DNA of 64,000 bases from Anaeromyces robustus (GCA_002104895.1 MCFG01000275.1:7501-71500), one strand, 5' to 3'. Shown: positions 1 through 21,603, counted from the first letter of the stretch. Notes: generated from the sequence alone by a model not told the origin. Made by a program: numbers and translations.

Positions 1-114
1 ATATATTTATTTATCTATTTATATACTTATTTATATTATATTATATTATATTTATATTTATATTATATCTATTTTCTAATTTTTTTTTCTTTTTCTTATT
101 TAAATTATTTATAG

Positions 115-262
115 AATATATTTAGACAAAAATGATCAAATAAATGCACTAAATTCATTATTAAAAGCGAATAAATTGAATAGTAATGATTTAAATCTGC
201 ATTGGTGGATTATTAAAATAATTATTAATTTAAACATTAACATATCTGAAATAATAAAATAA
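115..262 (+). CDS. 3' terminal exon of an unrecognised gene (partial)
   Basis: After a T-rich tract and a TAG acceptor (112-114), one frame stays open for about 48 codons. It includes YLDKNDQINALNSLLKANK and HWWIIK and ends at TAA 260-262. The rest of the gene lies outside the window. The segment is hydrophilic, then Ile/Asn-rich, with no motif I recognise. The gene is convergent with EFHC1, leaving only about 230 bp between the two stop codons. It could also be a spurious AT-rich frame, but amino-acid use is less biased than in nearby noncoding sequence. Confidence 0.4.
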
Positions 263-495
263 ATTTATTATATTTATTTCATCTTTAACAACAAAACGAA
301 CATAATAAAATTAAATAAATAAAATTAAATAAATTAAAGCAAAATAAAAAAATGAAAATTATAATATAATATTATAATATTATAATTAAAAGAATTCAAT
401 GAAAAATATAAAAATTTAAATATAATTAAAAAGTAACATTTAAAATAATTAAATCTTTATATACAATTTTTGATTTAAATATATTGATCGATATG

Positions 496-3817
<3,322 letters not shown>

Positions 3818-3865
3818 TTGTTTTATTTTGTTTTAATATACAATATTTATTTTTATATATTTTTT

Positions 3866-3882
3866 TCTTTCTTACTTTCTTC

Positions 3883-3967
<85 letters not shown>

Positions 3968-3968
3968 G

Positions 3969-4003
<35 letters not shown>

Positions 4004-4006
4004 TGT

Positions 4007-4045
<39 letters not shown>

Positions 4046-4048
4046 TTC
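3866..4048. repeat. (TTTC)n then (TTTA)n tetranucleotide tract
   Basis: A TTTC-type tract switches at about 3913 to a long TTTA array with a few interruptions (TTTAG, ATG). It lies directly upstream of the EFHC1 start codon and explains the LFIY-type open frames seen there. Confidence 0.95.
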
Positions 4049-4152
4049 ATAATGACAATGAAAAATATTTAAAACTATTTGAAAAAGCCAAATTTTTCCT
4101 ATAATATTAAATATTATTTAGTATAAATATTTTTATAATGTATAAACTAATA

Positions 4153-4160
4153 TCGGAATT
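4153..4160 (+). promoter_or_regulatory. Degenerate copy of the TCGGAGTT motif (TCGGAATT)
   Basis: The sequence AATATCGGAATTGTT matches the shared upstream motif (ATATCGGAGTTTAA) except for G to A at position 6. It lies 336 bp upstream of the EFHC1 start in the EFHC1/ZMYND10 spacer. Functional meaning is inference. Confidence 0.3.
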
Positions 4161-4900
4161 GTTAATATTGAAAGTTTGAATATTTAATATTTTATTTTTA
4201 AAATTTTATTGATATTTTTTTTTTTAAAAAAAAAAAAAAAAGAAATAAAATTATTTGAGTTTTATAAAAAAAAATATTTTTAAATTCTTTTTTATATATT
4301 TTCATTTTCATCAATTTAGCAATGTATTTATGTTTATTATAGATAAATTATCTATAACTATAGTAAAATTACTTTTATAACTTTAGAACATATTAAAACA
4401 AATTAATATGAAAGATATTAAACATAATAAATGTATTAATATAATACACAAATAAAAAATATATTACATTTAAACATTGTAAAAATAATTTTCAATTACG
4501 AATTATATTATAATAATATAATAAAAAATAGTATTTTTTATTTGATTTTTGTTTTATGAAATTTATATTTTAAGTGTTTCTATTTTTTTTTTTTTTTAAA
4601 AGGTAAAAAAGTAAGAAAGAAGTAAATATATATATGAGTTTAGTAAAACTAATTTACCTAAATCTTTAATTAATGGTTTTATATTTAAATGTAAATTTGA
4701 TTGTAATATTATAATATATTTTAGTTACTTTTTTAATATTAAAGATTAGGTTATATTAATATTAAAGTATTTTTGATATAAAAATACATAAAAATAGTAT
4801 TTTTTGATATAAAAATAAATTAATGAAATATATAATATATTTCATATAATTTAATTAACAATCCAATCATTATAAATAAATTTAATTAAAAATTCTTTAT

Positions 4901-4908
4901 AACTCCGA
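4901..4908 (-). promoter_or_regulatory. TCGGAGTT motif upstream of ZMYND10
   Basis: Exact AACTCCGA on the plus strand (TCGGAGTT on minus), 52 bp before the ZMYND10 ATG. Surrounding sequence is almost pure A/T, so the four clustered G/C bases stand out. The same 8-mer recurs before DNAI7, CCDC148 and IFT122. Confidence 0.5.
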
Positions 4909-4959
4909 ATTATAAAATACCTTTTTCATAAAAGAACAAGTCATAATTAACATATTAAA

Positions 4960-7807
<2,848 letters not shown>

Positions 7808-8505
7808 TGTATTTTAAATATTTAAATGTATGATTTATATTAAATATTTAAATTAAAAACTTCCAATCAATAATAATAAAAATTTAAATTTTAATATAAT
7901 TTATTTTTAAATTATTATTATTTAATATTTATTATTTATTTATTCATTTTTTTTATAAGAATGTATATAAATGATAGTAATTAAAAAATAAATAAAAATA
8001 AAAAATAAAATTAGTAATATAAATATGAAAAAGAAATAGTAAAATAAAATTTTATCAAAATTTTGCATTATAACATTATTTAAATTCAAGTTTTAATTTT
8101 TTTTTGTTATAATATTTTAATTATTTTTATTATATGATTATTTTTAAATTTTAAATCTTTAATTTTAAATTATTTTTAAATTTTAATTTTTAATTTATAT
8201 ATATATTTTTTGTTAAATTTTTGATATATATATATATAAATATATATAATTTATTATTTCCGTTATTTTCATTTTTATTTATTATTTACTATATAAATGT
8301 ATTATTTCTAATATAAATTTTTATTAATTATATATATTGAAATAAGAAGTAATATTTAATTATTATATATATATAATTGGGAAATTTGAATCTATAATAT
8401 ATCTTGTAATTTATAAAAATTAATAATTCATTGTTAATTTTAAGGAAAAAGTATTTTTCATTAAAAATGGTTAAAATTATTATGAGTAGTTCATTTTAAA
8501 AACAC

Positions 8506-8544
<39 letters not shown>

Positions 8545-8667
8545 TAATAGTAATAATTATCAAAATAGTATTAATAATAAATACCAAAAGTTGGAATTGA
8601 TAAAAGTATTAAAAATAATTATTAAAAATTTAAATATAATATTTTTATTAAAAAATAAACTGTAAAA
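7808..8667. other. Intergenic spacer ZMYND10-TRA1
   Basis: About 860 bp of A/T-rich sequence with short TATA runs and a small AAT tract (8505-8540). A 10-codon ATG frame at 8467-8499 could be an upstream ORF in the TRA1 leader, but such frames are common by chance in this DNA. I saw no TCGGAGTT copy and no RNA gene. Confidence 0.6.
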
Positions 8668-8791
8668 ATGGATTATCAAAATATAAGCAAGAAAATGGAT
8701 CTTGCTAGTATTGCTACAAGATTAAATGATCAGAATATAGGTTAATTTTATAAAATATATTCTTATTAAATACTATTCCTTTATATTAATG

Positions 8792-8822
<31 letters not shown>

Positions 8823-11800
8823 AGATATAAAAGTGAAAATAACAATATTAAATGAAATAAAAGATTCAATAGAAACCATACAAGCTGTAGAATATTCACG
8901 CTTTTTAAATCTATTTTTTCCTGTATTTTTTTCAATTTTAACTCAAACTCAACCTTCATTTATAAGTACAAATCCACAACAAGTAAATATTTTTATATAT
9001 TGAAATTGACTAATATTTATGGCATTTTTTTTGTACATTTAATAATTTATATTTTTATTAATTATTAAAGAAATTAAGAAATACAGTATTGGAAATAATT
9101 CAGAGAATACCTCATACAGAAGCATTACAGGAATATGTTCCAAAATTAATGGAAATTTTATTGGATCTTTTAAAAAAGGATAATGAAGAAAATGGAACAA
9201 TATGCGTAAAAATTATCGTTGATCTTCATAAAAATAATAAAAATATATTGGAAAAATATGTACAAGATTTTTTTGACATTGTTAAAGAAATGTATGGAAA
9301 TATCAAACAAACTGTTACTAATGCATTTGGGGATAATCAACAATCTGTAAGTTAATCAATGTCTATTAAATAATTTGACATTTTTTAAAAAAATATAAAT
9401 GAATAAAGAATAATTAAAAGAAATTTTTAAAAGAATAAATAATTAATAAATTAAAATGTATATAGTTAATCGATAAATCAAATATATAAAAAGCAATAAT
9501 ATAATAAGATGAATAATAATTTTATGAATATGATAATTTAATTAAAATATTGAACTAAATATAAATTCATAAAGATTAAATAATTTTTTTAATATATAAA
9601 TAAAATATTGAAATAAATTAAATTAATAAAAATTTATATATATATATAATTAAAATAGTTAAATAAATTAGAAAATGAAGCTGTATCAAATCAAAATAGT
9701 AAGCTTGCAAAAAGCATGTATAGTTTTAAGATATTAAAAGAGTGTCCTATAATAATTGTTCTGCTATTTCAATTACATAAAAAGTTTGTTCAAAGTAATG
9801 TTGTGGCATTTATACCATTAATTATAGAGGTAAGATATATATATAGTTTTTATTAATAAATTTTATTTTGTACTAAAAGAATTTAAAAAAGTGCTTAGAG
9901 TTACAACCTGAAGCACAAAAAAAAGAACATGAAGAAGCTAGGAAAAAAGGTGAAATTTTTATTGGTGTGAGTCCAAAAATTAAAAATAGAACAGCATATG
10001 TTGATCTTAAAGCTTTACAAGTGAAAGTAATTTATATTTATAATATAATTTTAAAAATATTATAAATATTGTATATTTTTAAGATTTTTAAATATATAAT
10101 ATTATTTATTAATTATTTTAATTATATATAAATAGACTTTATCATTTGTCGCTTATATATCAAGGGGATTCATTCAATTATTAGAACCACATCAAGATAA
10201 TATAGCTAAATCTGTTATTCAGTTAATGAAAGATTGTCCTCCGGATGCGTCAGGAATTAGAAAAGTAATAAATTATTTTTATTAAGATTGTTATATAAAT
10301 ATATAATATTTATATATAGTGTATATTTATAATTTAATAGGAATTGCTTATAGCAACAAGGCATATATGGTATACAAAATTTAAACTAGCATTTATAAAA
10401 CATATCGATACACTTTTAAATGAAAATGTCTTTGTTGGTACGGGTGTAACTTCAAGAGAAACATTAAGGTAATTTTTTTTATTTCTTTAATATTAATTTG
10501 ATAATATTTAATAATTTATTTATTTATTTATTTTTTTGATTTTAATTTATTTGAAAATAAAGGTCTTTAGCATATAGTATTTTAGCAGATTTATTACATA
10601 ATGTTAGATCAGAATTATCACAAGAACAATTGTCAAAAACTATATATATCTATTCAAGGAATTTACATGACCAAACGATCTCTCCAAATATTCAAACAAT
10701 GTGTGTAAAGTTATTAGTTAATTTAGTCGAAGAAATAGTGAAATTAGATAATGAAATTGAAGGTATGGTAAACAACATTTGTCTTTATTTTATAAATATA
10801 TATATATTATTTATATTAACATGTAATTATTTTAGCTAGGAAATTACTTGTAAGACTTCTTGATACATTTTCGAAAAAAATATTAAGTATAAACACAGCA
10901 TTTCCCATTATCACAAAGCACTATAATTCACAGAAACAACAATTGTCACAAAAGTCAGAAAATTTTGCAGATATAAATCCACCAAAAGGATATTTAGATT
11001 TAGAATACGCTCATCCAATAAGATCATGCATGGGTCCATTTGATACATCTCAAGATTTAATTAAAGGTATACAACTAATCTATAATCAATAATTTTATTA
11101 TTTATAATTTTTTTATACTAAAACAAATAATTTATATGAAAATTTTCAAATTAAATGTCATATATATATATTTTATTTATATATTTTTTTGATTATATAT
11201 AATAGAAATAAAACTTCTTTTAAAATATTTAATGAATGGATGTAAATTGGCGGTAGTTGAGATTAAATCATGTTCCATGAAAAAAACAAAAACAGATACT
11301 GATAATAAAAACAAAGTGAATAATTCCGATTTTAATGAAGATGAAATAGAAATATTAATACGAGTATTTAGAGAAGGATTAAAATTCTTTAATATATATA
11401 ATTTAAATAATTTTGACGAAGATGGTAGATTAAAAGAATGTAGTGATTTACAGAAACAAGCTGCTTTTATGCAGTCAAATTTACCAAAAGATGGGAAAGA
11501 AATGCTTGATTGTTTTTCTGCATTATTTATAACAATTGAACCATATGCTTTTCAGGAAGTATTATCTTCACAAATGTCCTTTTTTTATAAGCAAATACTT
11601 ATTAATCCAAATTTAGTTATAATATCACAAGCATTTTTAGCTAAACAAATTATTTCTCCAAATTTTGCTAGCATTTTGTTAAATTTTTTGATGGAGAAAT
11701 TAGAAGAGTTAAAAGAAGACAATGAATTAAATTGCTTTGTTTTAATTCGTTTGTTTAAATTTTTATTTATGTCAATATCATTATTTCCTTCAACAAATGA

Positions 11801-14800
11801 AAATATATTGAAACCACATCTTAAAACTCTTATATTGAAATCATTAGAATTTTCATCAAAGGCACATAATCCATTAAATTATTTTACTCTATTACGTTCA
11901 TTATTTAGAAGTATAGGAGGGGGAAAGTTTGATCAACTTTATCAAGAAGTCTTTCCTTTACTTTGTATACTTTTAGAAAGTTTAAATAGTTTATTAGCTA
12001 ATACACATAAACAACATATGAAAGAATTGTTTGTTGAATTGTGTTTAACAGTTCCTGTAAGATTAAGTGTACTTATTCCTTATTTATCATATTTGATGAA
12101 ACCATTAGTTATTGCTTTAAAGGCTGGCCCAGAATTAGTAAGTCAAGGATTAAGAACTCTAGAATTATGTATTGATAACCTTACACAAGAGTTTCTTGAT
12201 CCTATAATGAATCCTGTAATAAATGATTTGATGGATGCATTATGGAAACATTTGAGACCTCATCCATACAATACAATACATAGCCATACTACATTAAGAA
12301 TTTTAGGTAAATTAGGGGGAAGAAATAGGCGAATGCTAAGAGTTCCATCTGAACTTAATTATTATAAACATGACAATGCATTAATAGATATTGGATTATC
12401 TTCAAATTTAGAAAATATGGTACATATGTTTGATTTAGAGCCATGCTTATTTGTTATTGAACGATTAATTGATAAAAATTTAACTCCTAATTCTATTTTT
12501 TATAAGGAACAAATGTATCAATTTATAAAATCTTGTATACCTTTATTATTTAATATTGAAACTGGAAGTTCGGAACTTTCATCATTAATAAATAAGTATA
12601 TTAATTCAAAAGAAAATTTTACAAATATTCAAGTAATAGAGGAAGAGGATTATGAATTATTAGTAGATAGAGTTAGAGAAAAGACTAAAGTTCAAATTGA
12701 GCCTTCATATATGGCTGTTAAGAAAGTGTTATATTGCTTATATTCGTTAGCATCCCAAAAAGGATTTGAAGATAAAGAAGTAATAGAGTTATGTAAAAAT
12801 ATGTGTATCCATTTTTCAATTTTACACGTTGAAGAAATAATGTTAGCTAGATCCAAATTTAATATTCAATATACCAAAATATCATCTTTGGATGTTAAAT
12901 TTAGTCCATTTTCAACACAAATTGATGCTTTTGTTGATGCAATTGTTGACGTTATTGCATCTGAGGAAAAAGAAAAACGAATTGTTGGTGAAAAAGCGAT
13001 AATATTATTTTATGATACATGTAAATCATTATTAGGTAATAATAAAGATATTCTAGAACATCTCCCTGTATTTCATAAGTTTTCAATGCGATTTTGTTTG
13101 TACTGTTTTAAACAAGAATGGTATTATAAAAATGGAGGTAAATTCAACATATATATATTTTATATTTATAATAATCATAATATTGACTTTTTTTTTATTA
13201 TAAAAGGTTGTTTTGGAATATCATTATTATGTTCTAAAATTGATTTAGGTACAAAATGGATGTTAGATCATGAATTAGAATTTGTGAAATCTTTATTATA
13301 TGTTTTAAAAGATACTTCACCTGAGATGTCATCAAACAATATAGAAGATGCTACAAAAACATTGTCTCATGTATTAAAGGTTTGTAACAGAGATAATGAT
13401 GAAGGTCAAGATAGACAGGGACAATTTAAAAATCTAATATTACTGTTAGTATCCGAATTACCTAATTCTAATAGTGAAGTGAGGAAAACAGTACAATGGT
13501 CACTTCAATTATTAGCAGATTTAACAGGTAATGAAGTAACTGATTTATTATTACCAGTTAAGGAAAATTTACTAAAACCAATATTTGCAAAGCCCCTAAG
13601 AACATTACCATTTTCAATGCAAATTGGTCATATTGATGCAGTAACATATTGCTTATCTCTTAGACCACCATTATTACAAATTAATGAAGATTTAACAAGA
13701 TTAATTACTGAAGCACAGGCATTAGCAGATGCTGAAGATCAATCATTAATAGGAAAAGGATTACAACATAGAAATGCATCATCATTAGTGAAATTAAGGG
13801 TAACATGTATAAAATTATTGTCAACAGCATTAAATTGTGAAGATTCATTATTAAATAAACAAAATATTTCAAAAAGGAATAGAATAATATCTGTTTTTTT
13901 TAAATCGTTATATTCTAATTCAAATGAAGTAGTAGAAGTAGCAAATAAGGGATTAAAGCAGGTATTGCAACAACAAAGTAAATTACCTAAAGATTTATTA
14001 CAGGCAGGATTACAACCGATTTTAACAAAATTAAGTGATTATAAAAGTTTAACTGTTCAAGGATTGGAAGGATTAGAAAGATTATTGGAATTATTAAATA
14101 ATTATTTTAAAATAAATATTGGATATAAATTATTGGAACATATGAAATCATGGGAAGAAATTGCAATAAAAGAAAATAATATAAATGAGCCACTTTTGGA
14201 AGTTGAATCTATCAAAATAATAGTTCATATACTTGATGTATTTTATCAGTTACCTCCAGCAGCTCATGTGTTATTAGATCAAATTATCACATTTGTTATT
14301 GAAATAGAAGATAAACTTAAAAGAAAAATTTCTAGCCCATTTAGAAAGCCATTAATTAAATATTTAAATAAATATGTAGCTAAATCAATTGAATATTTCT
14401 ATAAAAACTTATATAAGCCAAACGTTAGCAAATTATTTATTGATATATTGAAATCAGAATATGCTTCAGTGTTAAGATTGGAAATAATTAATAATCCAAA
14501 TAATTTAATTGAACATACTTTTGCAATTAAAGATGATAATCCAAATTCTGATGAGTTACATTATCAAGGTATATTAATTGTGAATGTATTATGTAAATCT
14601 CACACCGATTGGCTTGTTCAGAATAATTCTATAATTGAAAAAGTATTAGAAGTATGGGAATCACCTTATATTACTTCAAATATAAATAAAGAGGAAGTAT
14701 TATCTTACAGTCGTTTACAAGAAAATATATATATATTAGAAATTTTAATTAATTATTGTGTAAATAAAAGTTTGGATAATTCAGATTATTATATAAAAAT

Positions 14801-17800
14801 TATTTTTTCAATGATTAGGGCATTTTGTTATTCTAGCATTATTGATTATGATCTCTTAAAACAATTTTTATGGGAAGATGTAGCATTAAAATATACTGAT
14901 CAACAGAAAAAAATAATTTTAAATAAATTTTTAGATTTATTTAGTGATTCAAATACTTCTCAAATTATGAAAATTCAGACATTTAAATATTTAATTAATC
15001 CAATGCTTTATGTTTCTTTTACAAAATGCGATAATTCTAATATAATAGATGAAGAAATTATAGAGAAAATACATTTAAAATTATGGGATCCATTTTTATT
15101 AGAACAATCGGTTATGAAATTGGATGATTCATTAAAAATAGAATTACTACAATTTACAACATTGTTAGTACAATATGTTCCACAAATTATTTGTAATTAT
15201 AGGAAAGATATTATAAAATTAGAATGGAATTTAATAAAAGTTGATGACTTAACATGTAAACAAACTGCATACGTTGCATTGGCTAGGTTTATTGAGGCAT
15301 TTGATACACCAGGAAAAATTGTGGTTCAGATATTTGCAGCTTTGCTCAGGGCACATCAACCAGAAGGAAGAATTTTAGTTAAACAGGCTTTAGATATTTT
15401 AATATTAGTATTACCAAAGAGAATAACTAGCTTACCAGGACAACAAAATGATCCAAAATTTCCAACCTGGGTTAGATGGACAAGAAAAATTATTATTGAA
15501 GATAGTCAAAATATAGCACAATTGGTTATAATTTTCCAACTTTTAATTCGTCATTCAGAACTTTTTTATAGTAGTAGGAAGCATTTTATTCCTCAAATAA
15601 TAATATCATTAACTAAGTTAGGATTAACACCTAATACAGCTTATGAAACAAGACAGTTAACTGTTGAACTTGTAGAATTGATTTTAAATTGGGAAAAAAA
15701 ATATTCAGAAGAAAATAAAAAAGATTTAATCGATAATAATAGTGAAAATCAAGGAAATATTATAAATACTATGTCAAATAATAATATTACCAATAAAGAT
15801 CAAATAAATAATTTTGTTTCAATTATTGATCCAAATTCTCAAGAAATGATGATAACATATTTAATAAAATTATTAGCAATATTAAATCCAATGAACGATA
15901 ATAAAAATTTATTAGCTCCAAGAATTATTCCATTAATCAAAGAGTTATTGATACTGTTTCCAGATGTAAATATAAAAATTTCACAAATTGAGAAATTTAT
16001 AAGAATTGAGCCAAATGAAAATCAAATTAATGCAATTAAAACAATTTTAGATGTATTAAAAATTATTGTTGATGAAAAGTCTAATTCATGGTTTATAGAA
16101 AATTTATCTGCATTAGCAAAGTATTTAATATCTTATATTAAATGTGAAAATACTATTATCATGACATCTGTTGGAGATTTATTGATAAGTATATTTAAAA
16201 AAATATATTTATTGAATAAAGAAGGGAAGAAACTTGTAAATGATATTGATCCATTGATGAAAGAAATTGAACATATTGTAATGCTTGGTTTAAATAATAT
16301 GAATAATATATTTTCCGTTATTACTTTAATTGAAGCAACCTATCATGAGCAACCTGAAAAATTGGATAATTTAATTCCACTTTTAATCAAACTTTTACAA
16401 AAACTAGTAAAAGACCACATTAGTATACAAAATAATAATAATAATAATCAAAATAATATAAATGAAGGAAGCTCTCAATCTTCAAGCAATACAATAATAA
16501 ATAATAATAATCAATCAGTAGCAACTCTGCTAATCATGTTATTAAATTTATTAAAATTAAGAATATCAAACATGGGTGATAATCGTAGGCAAGTATTGAT
16601 AGCAATAATACAATTAATAGAAAAATCTAAAGATATAAATCTTTTAAGAAATATTTTAACAATTGTGTCAGATTGGATTTTAAAAAAAACTGAATCCTTT
16701 CCTACTATGAAAGAGAAAGCAAATATAATGATAAAAATGATGGTATTTGAACGTAGAGATAAATCATTATTGGAAGATTATTTATTATTAGTTTCAAAAA
16801 TTTATTCAGATTCTTTTTTTTCAAGATCTGAATTAACAATAAAATTAGAACAAGCCTTTCTATTAGGTACAAGAAATGAAAATCCTGAAATTAGAAGAAA
16901 ATTTGCTCAAATATTTGATAAAAGTATTGGTAAAGGATTATTTACAAGATTAAATTATGTAATTGGTGTACAAAATTGGGAATTTTTATCTACTTCTTTT
17001 TGGCTACATCAAGCTTTGGATATATTATTAGGTGCTTATATAAATACAAAACCATTATATCAAATGAGTACATCGTATCGTATTGTTCCTATATCTCATG
17101 TTGAATCCATTTACAGATTACAATTAGGTGACATTTATATGGAAATAGATAATGATAATACAAATAGTATAATTGAAAATCATCAAAAGTTTTTGAAAGA
17201 GATGAAAAAATTGGATGTTAGTAATTTAATTACCACTATTAGACAACTTATATATTTGGATATTGATATGTCATCTCAGATATGGATAAATACGTTTGTA
17301 ATGTCATGGTCATTTTTAAAAAAAAAAGAACGTCATGATATTATTAAAGTATTAATAGTATTATTAGCGAGAGAGTATCATTTAAAACAAGCTGATTTTA
17401 GACCAAATGTGATTCAAATATTGCTTGAAGGTATATGTAGATCTGTACCTACTATTCAACTTCCTCCACAGCTTATTAAGTATTTAGGAAGAACTTTTAA
17501 TGCTTGGCATATTGCAATTGAATTATTACAAAATAATACTCCGGAGTTAAAGTATGGTGTTATGTCATCAACTAAAGATGAAGAAAAGATTAAAGAATGT
17601 ACTATGGATGCATTAGCTAGTTTATATGAAGAGTTGAATGAAAATGATTATTTTTATGGTCTCTGGCGTAGAAGATGTTTATTTCAAGAAACAAATATTG
17701 CAATTTCATATGAGCAATGTGGTAAATGGAATGAAGCGCAATATATGTATGAAGCAGCACAAAAGAAAGCAAGATTGGGCTCACATATTTATAATGAATC

Positions 17801-20800
17801 AGAATATTATTTATGGGAAGATCATTGGATATTATGTGCTCAGAAATTACAGCAGTGGGATATATTAACTGATTTAGCAAAGCATGAAGGAAATACAGAT
17901 TTACTTTTAGAATGTGCATGGCGAGTTTCAGATTGGGATTCAGAAAGCGAATTTTTACAGAAAGCTATTAATGTTTACTCTGATATTCCGATTGCTCGTA
18001 GAAAAATATTTGAAGCATTTTTATTATTAAATCAATCACAAGATGAAGGAAAAATGGAAGAATTTAAAAAAGTTTATGATGAAGGTGTTCAATTAACATT
18101 AAAAAAGTGGCATATGCTTCCTGAAGTTGTTTCATATTCACATATTAATTTATTACATATATTTCAACAATTTATAGAATTAAATGAAGCTAATCAAATT
18201 AGAATTAATTTAAATAATACTAATATAGATAATATTGAAAAAAAATCAGATGAACTTAAAGGTATATTACAAACATGGAGAGAAAGATTACCAAATTATT
18301 GGGAAGATATTAATTTATGGAGTGATTTAGTAGCTTGGCGACAACATATATTTTCAACTATAAATAAGGCTTATCTTCCAATAATACATATATTAAATAA
18401 AAGTAATACTAATAATAATAGTAATAGTACCAATAATAATGCTTCTACGACTAATAACAACAACAACAACAATAATAATGGTAATAATAATAATAGTAGT
18501 ATTAATAATAATAGTAATAATAATAATAACAATAATAGTAATAACAATAATAATGCAGCTAGTTCTTATACATATCGTGGATTCCATGAAACAGCTTGGA
18601 TTATAAACAGATTTGCTCATATAGCAAGAAAACATGGTTTAACTGATATTTGCATTAATTCATTAAGTAAAATATATACTTTACCAAACATTGAAATTCA
18701 AGAAGCTTTTTATAAATTAAGAGAACAAGCAAAATGTTATTTCCAATCATCAGTAGATTATGCAACGGGATTAGACGTTATTAATAACACAAATTTGATG
18801 TATTTTACTGATTCTCAAACTTCTGAGTTTTGGACTTTAAAAGGACAATTTCTTTCAAAATTAAATTTAATTATAGAAGCCAACGAAGCTTTTTCTACTG
18901 CTACTAAAATTGAAATGAAATCTCCTAAAGCCTGGGCTCAATGGGGTATTTATAATGATAATTTATTTAAAGAACATCCAAACGAGATCAATTATGGTGA
19001 ATATGCAATAAGTTGTTATTTACAAGCATCAGGGTTATATAAGAATTATAAATCTAGGAAGTATATAGCAAGAATATTATGGCTTTTAAGTTTCGATGAC
19101 AGTAAAGGAAAATTAACAGACATATTTAAAAAATTTAAAGGAGACCATGTTCATTGGTATTGGATTATTTATATACCTCAATTACTAACTTGTTTAGCAA
19201 ATAAAGAAGCAGAATGTGCTAATATTATTATACAAAAAATTGCAAAATCATATCCACAAGCGTTATATTTCTTATTGAGAACTACAAAAGAAGATTATAA
19301 ATTAATTAAGAAACAGGCTGCTATGGCATCTAATGGTGTTAGAAATTTCCATCATAATACAGAAGATTCTCAAAGTAAAGTTAGTAATTCAAGTTCAACT
19401 TCAATCCAATCACAACAGACTCAAAAATTTGGAGGATCTAAAAAACAACCATGGGATTATGTTGATGAAATTATGGATATTGTGAAGACTTCATTCCCAT
19501 TGTTAACTTTATCAATTGAAAAAATGATTGATCAAATTATTCAAAAATTGAAACCTTCTCCTGATGAAGATATTTATAGATTAATTGTAGCTTTATTAAC
19601 TGATGGTGTTCAACAACTCGTAGGAAGAATAACTAATTTAGGTGATACCAGGTCTTTACCAAGTGGTACTGAAGCTAATTTAAAACGTTTTCACGAGTCT
19701 ATGTCAGGAGGTCATCATAAATATAAAGATGCATTTGAAGAAGATTTTATAAAAAGTAAACCTTCAATGACTGAATTGGTTGAAAAATTTAGGGATTGGC
19801 GTGATAAATTGGAGTATCAATTAGATTTGAGAAATACAAAGCAACAGTTGGAATATTTTAGTCATGATTTAGTAGAATTTGAACATAAAAAGTTTGATGA
19901 TATTGAAATTCCAGGACAGTATTTACTTCATAAGGATAATAATAATGAATTCATAAAAATTGATAAATTTGAATCTGTGGTTGATGTTGTAAGAGGACAT
20001 GGTATTTGTTATCGCCGTTTATCTTTAAGAGGCCATGATGGAAGTCTACATCCTTTTATTGTACAACACCCAGCTGCTAGGCAGTGTAGAAGAGAAGAAA
20101 GAATTGTTCAGTTATTTAGAATTATGAATAATATAATGGAACGTAAAAAAGATTGCAGAAAATATAATATTGCTTTCCATTTACCATTAATGATACCATT
20201 AGCTCCTCAAGTAAGGTTAGTACAAGATGATTTATCATATATTTCTTTACAAGAAATTTATGAAAAGCATTGTGAAAAATCAGGATTCCATAAAGACGAT
20301 CCAACAATTTTATATATAAACAGTATTCGTAATATTATTAATAGAGATAAAAAGAATTCAATAAAAAGAACTGTAAGTAGAAAGAATTATAGAATTAATT
20401 ATAGTTATTATGTATATTTAAAAAAAATATTTTATATAGTTACTAATAAGATTTAAAATATAATATATAATAGAAAAATGATATAACAAATTTAAAGATG
20501 GCAATTATTCAACAAATTGAAGATACAATGGTTCCAAATACTGTTTTAACAAAGGTTTTATTATTAATAAATTTAAATAAATATATATTTTTTATTAAAT
20601 ACTAATATTGTTTTTTGTATTATTATTATTTGATTATTTATAATCATTTATTTATTTTTCTAAAAATAAAGTATGTGACTACCAAGATGAAACAATATAT
20701 AGATTTATTTATATTGAGAAAGCAATTTACTTACCAAATGGCTGCAGTTTCGTTCATGTCTTATGTTATGAGCATTGCTCATAGATACCCACATAAAATT

Positions 20801-20879
20801 AATATTTCATTTAAAACTGGAAATATTTGGGCTACTGAATTATTACCTTGTAGTTATAAAATAGTTTATTATTATTATA

Positions 20880-20971
<92 letters not shown>

Positions 20972-20988
20972 GTTTTTTTTTATTAATG

Positions 20989-21025
<37 letters not shown>

Positions 21026-21546
21026 CTATTATTATATAATATTATATTATGTATATATTTTTTTTAATTTATTAAATGCGAATTATTGAAGCATTATCTC
21101 CTTCTTCATTTTTATTTGGATCCAATGAACCTGTTCCATTTAGGTTTACACCTAATATTCAAACTTTTATTACTCCAACTGGTGTTGAGGGTGTATTTAT
21201 AAATATAGTTATGTCTATTGCAAGATCATTAACAGAACCTGAAGTATGATTAATATTTTATTAAAACTTAATGTATAATTTATTGGAATTAAAAAATAAA
21301 TATAATATTAATTTAAAAATTTAAAAAAAATTTTTTTTCAAGTTTGAACTTGAGAATTATTTAGGAATTTTCATAAAAGATGAAATTATATCAATACAAA
21401 ATATATCTAAAAAAAATCCAACATTACAAGATAACATGTTAAGAAATTATGTAGCTCAAAATATAAATTTGATTCAACATAGAGCTGAATCTTTATCATG
21501 TAAACAAGAAAGAGAAAAGGTAATTTTTATAATTATTTTAATATTA

Positions 21547-21603
<57 letters not shown>

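Larger units (their letters stand above)
3818..4959. promoter_or_regulatory. Divergent intergenic region between EFHC1 and ZMYND10
   Basis: This is a 1.1 kb head-to-head spacer between two flagellar genes. It holds a (TTTC)n/(TTTA)n tract near the EFHC1 side. It also has an exact AACTCCGA (TCGGAGTT) motif 52 bp before the ZMYND10 start and a one-mismatch copy (TCGGAATT, 4153-4160) 336 bp before the EFHC1 start. No ORF here looks real: the YLF/LIF-rich frames are readings of the tetranucleotide repeat. A bidirectional promoter is inferred from geometry. Confidence 0.5.

Noticed and set aside
17541-17560. CCGGAGTT inside TRA1 as another copy of the ciliary motif
   Set aside because: It lies in conserved coding sequence and differs at the first base (C for T).
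17617-17919. Short overlapping frames within TRA1 on both strands
   Set aside because: Shadows of the conserved TRA1 frame.
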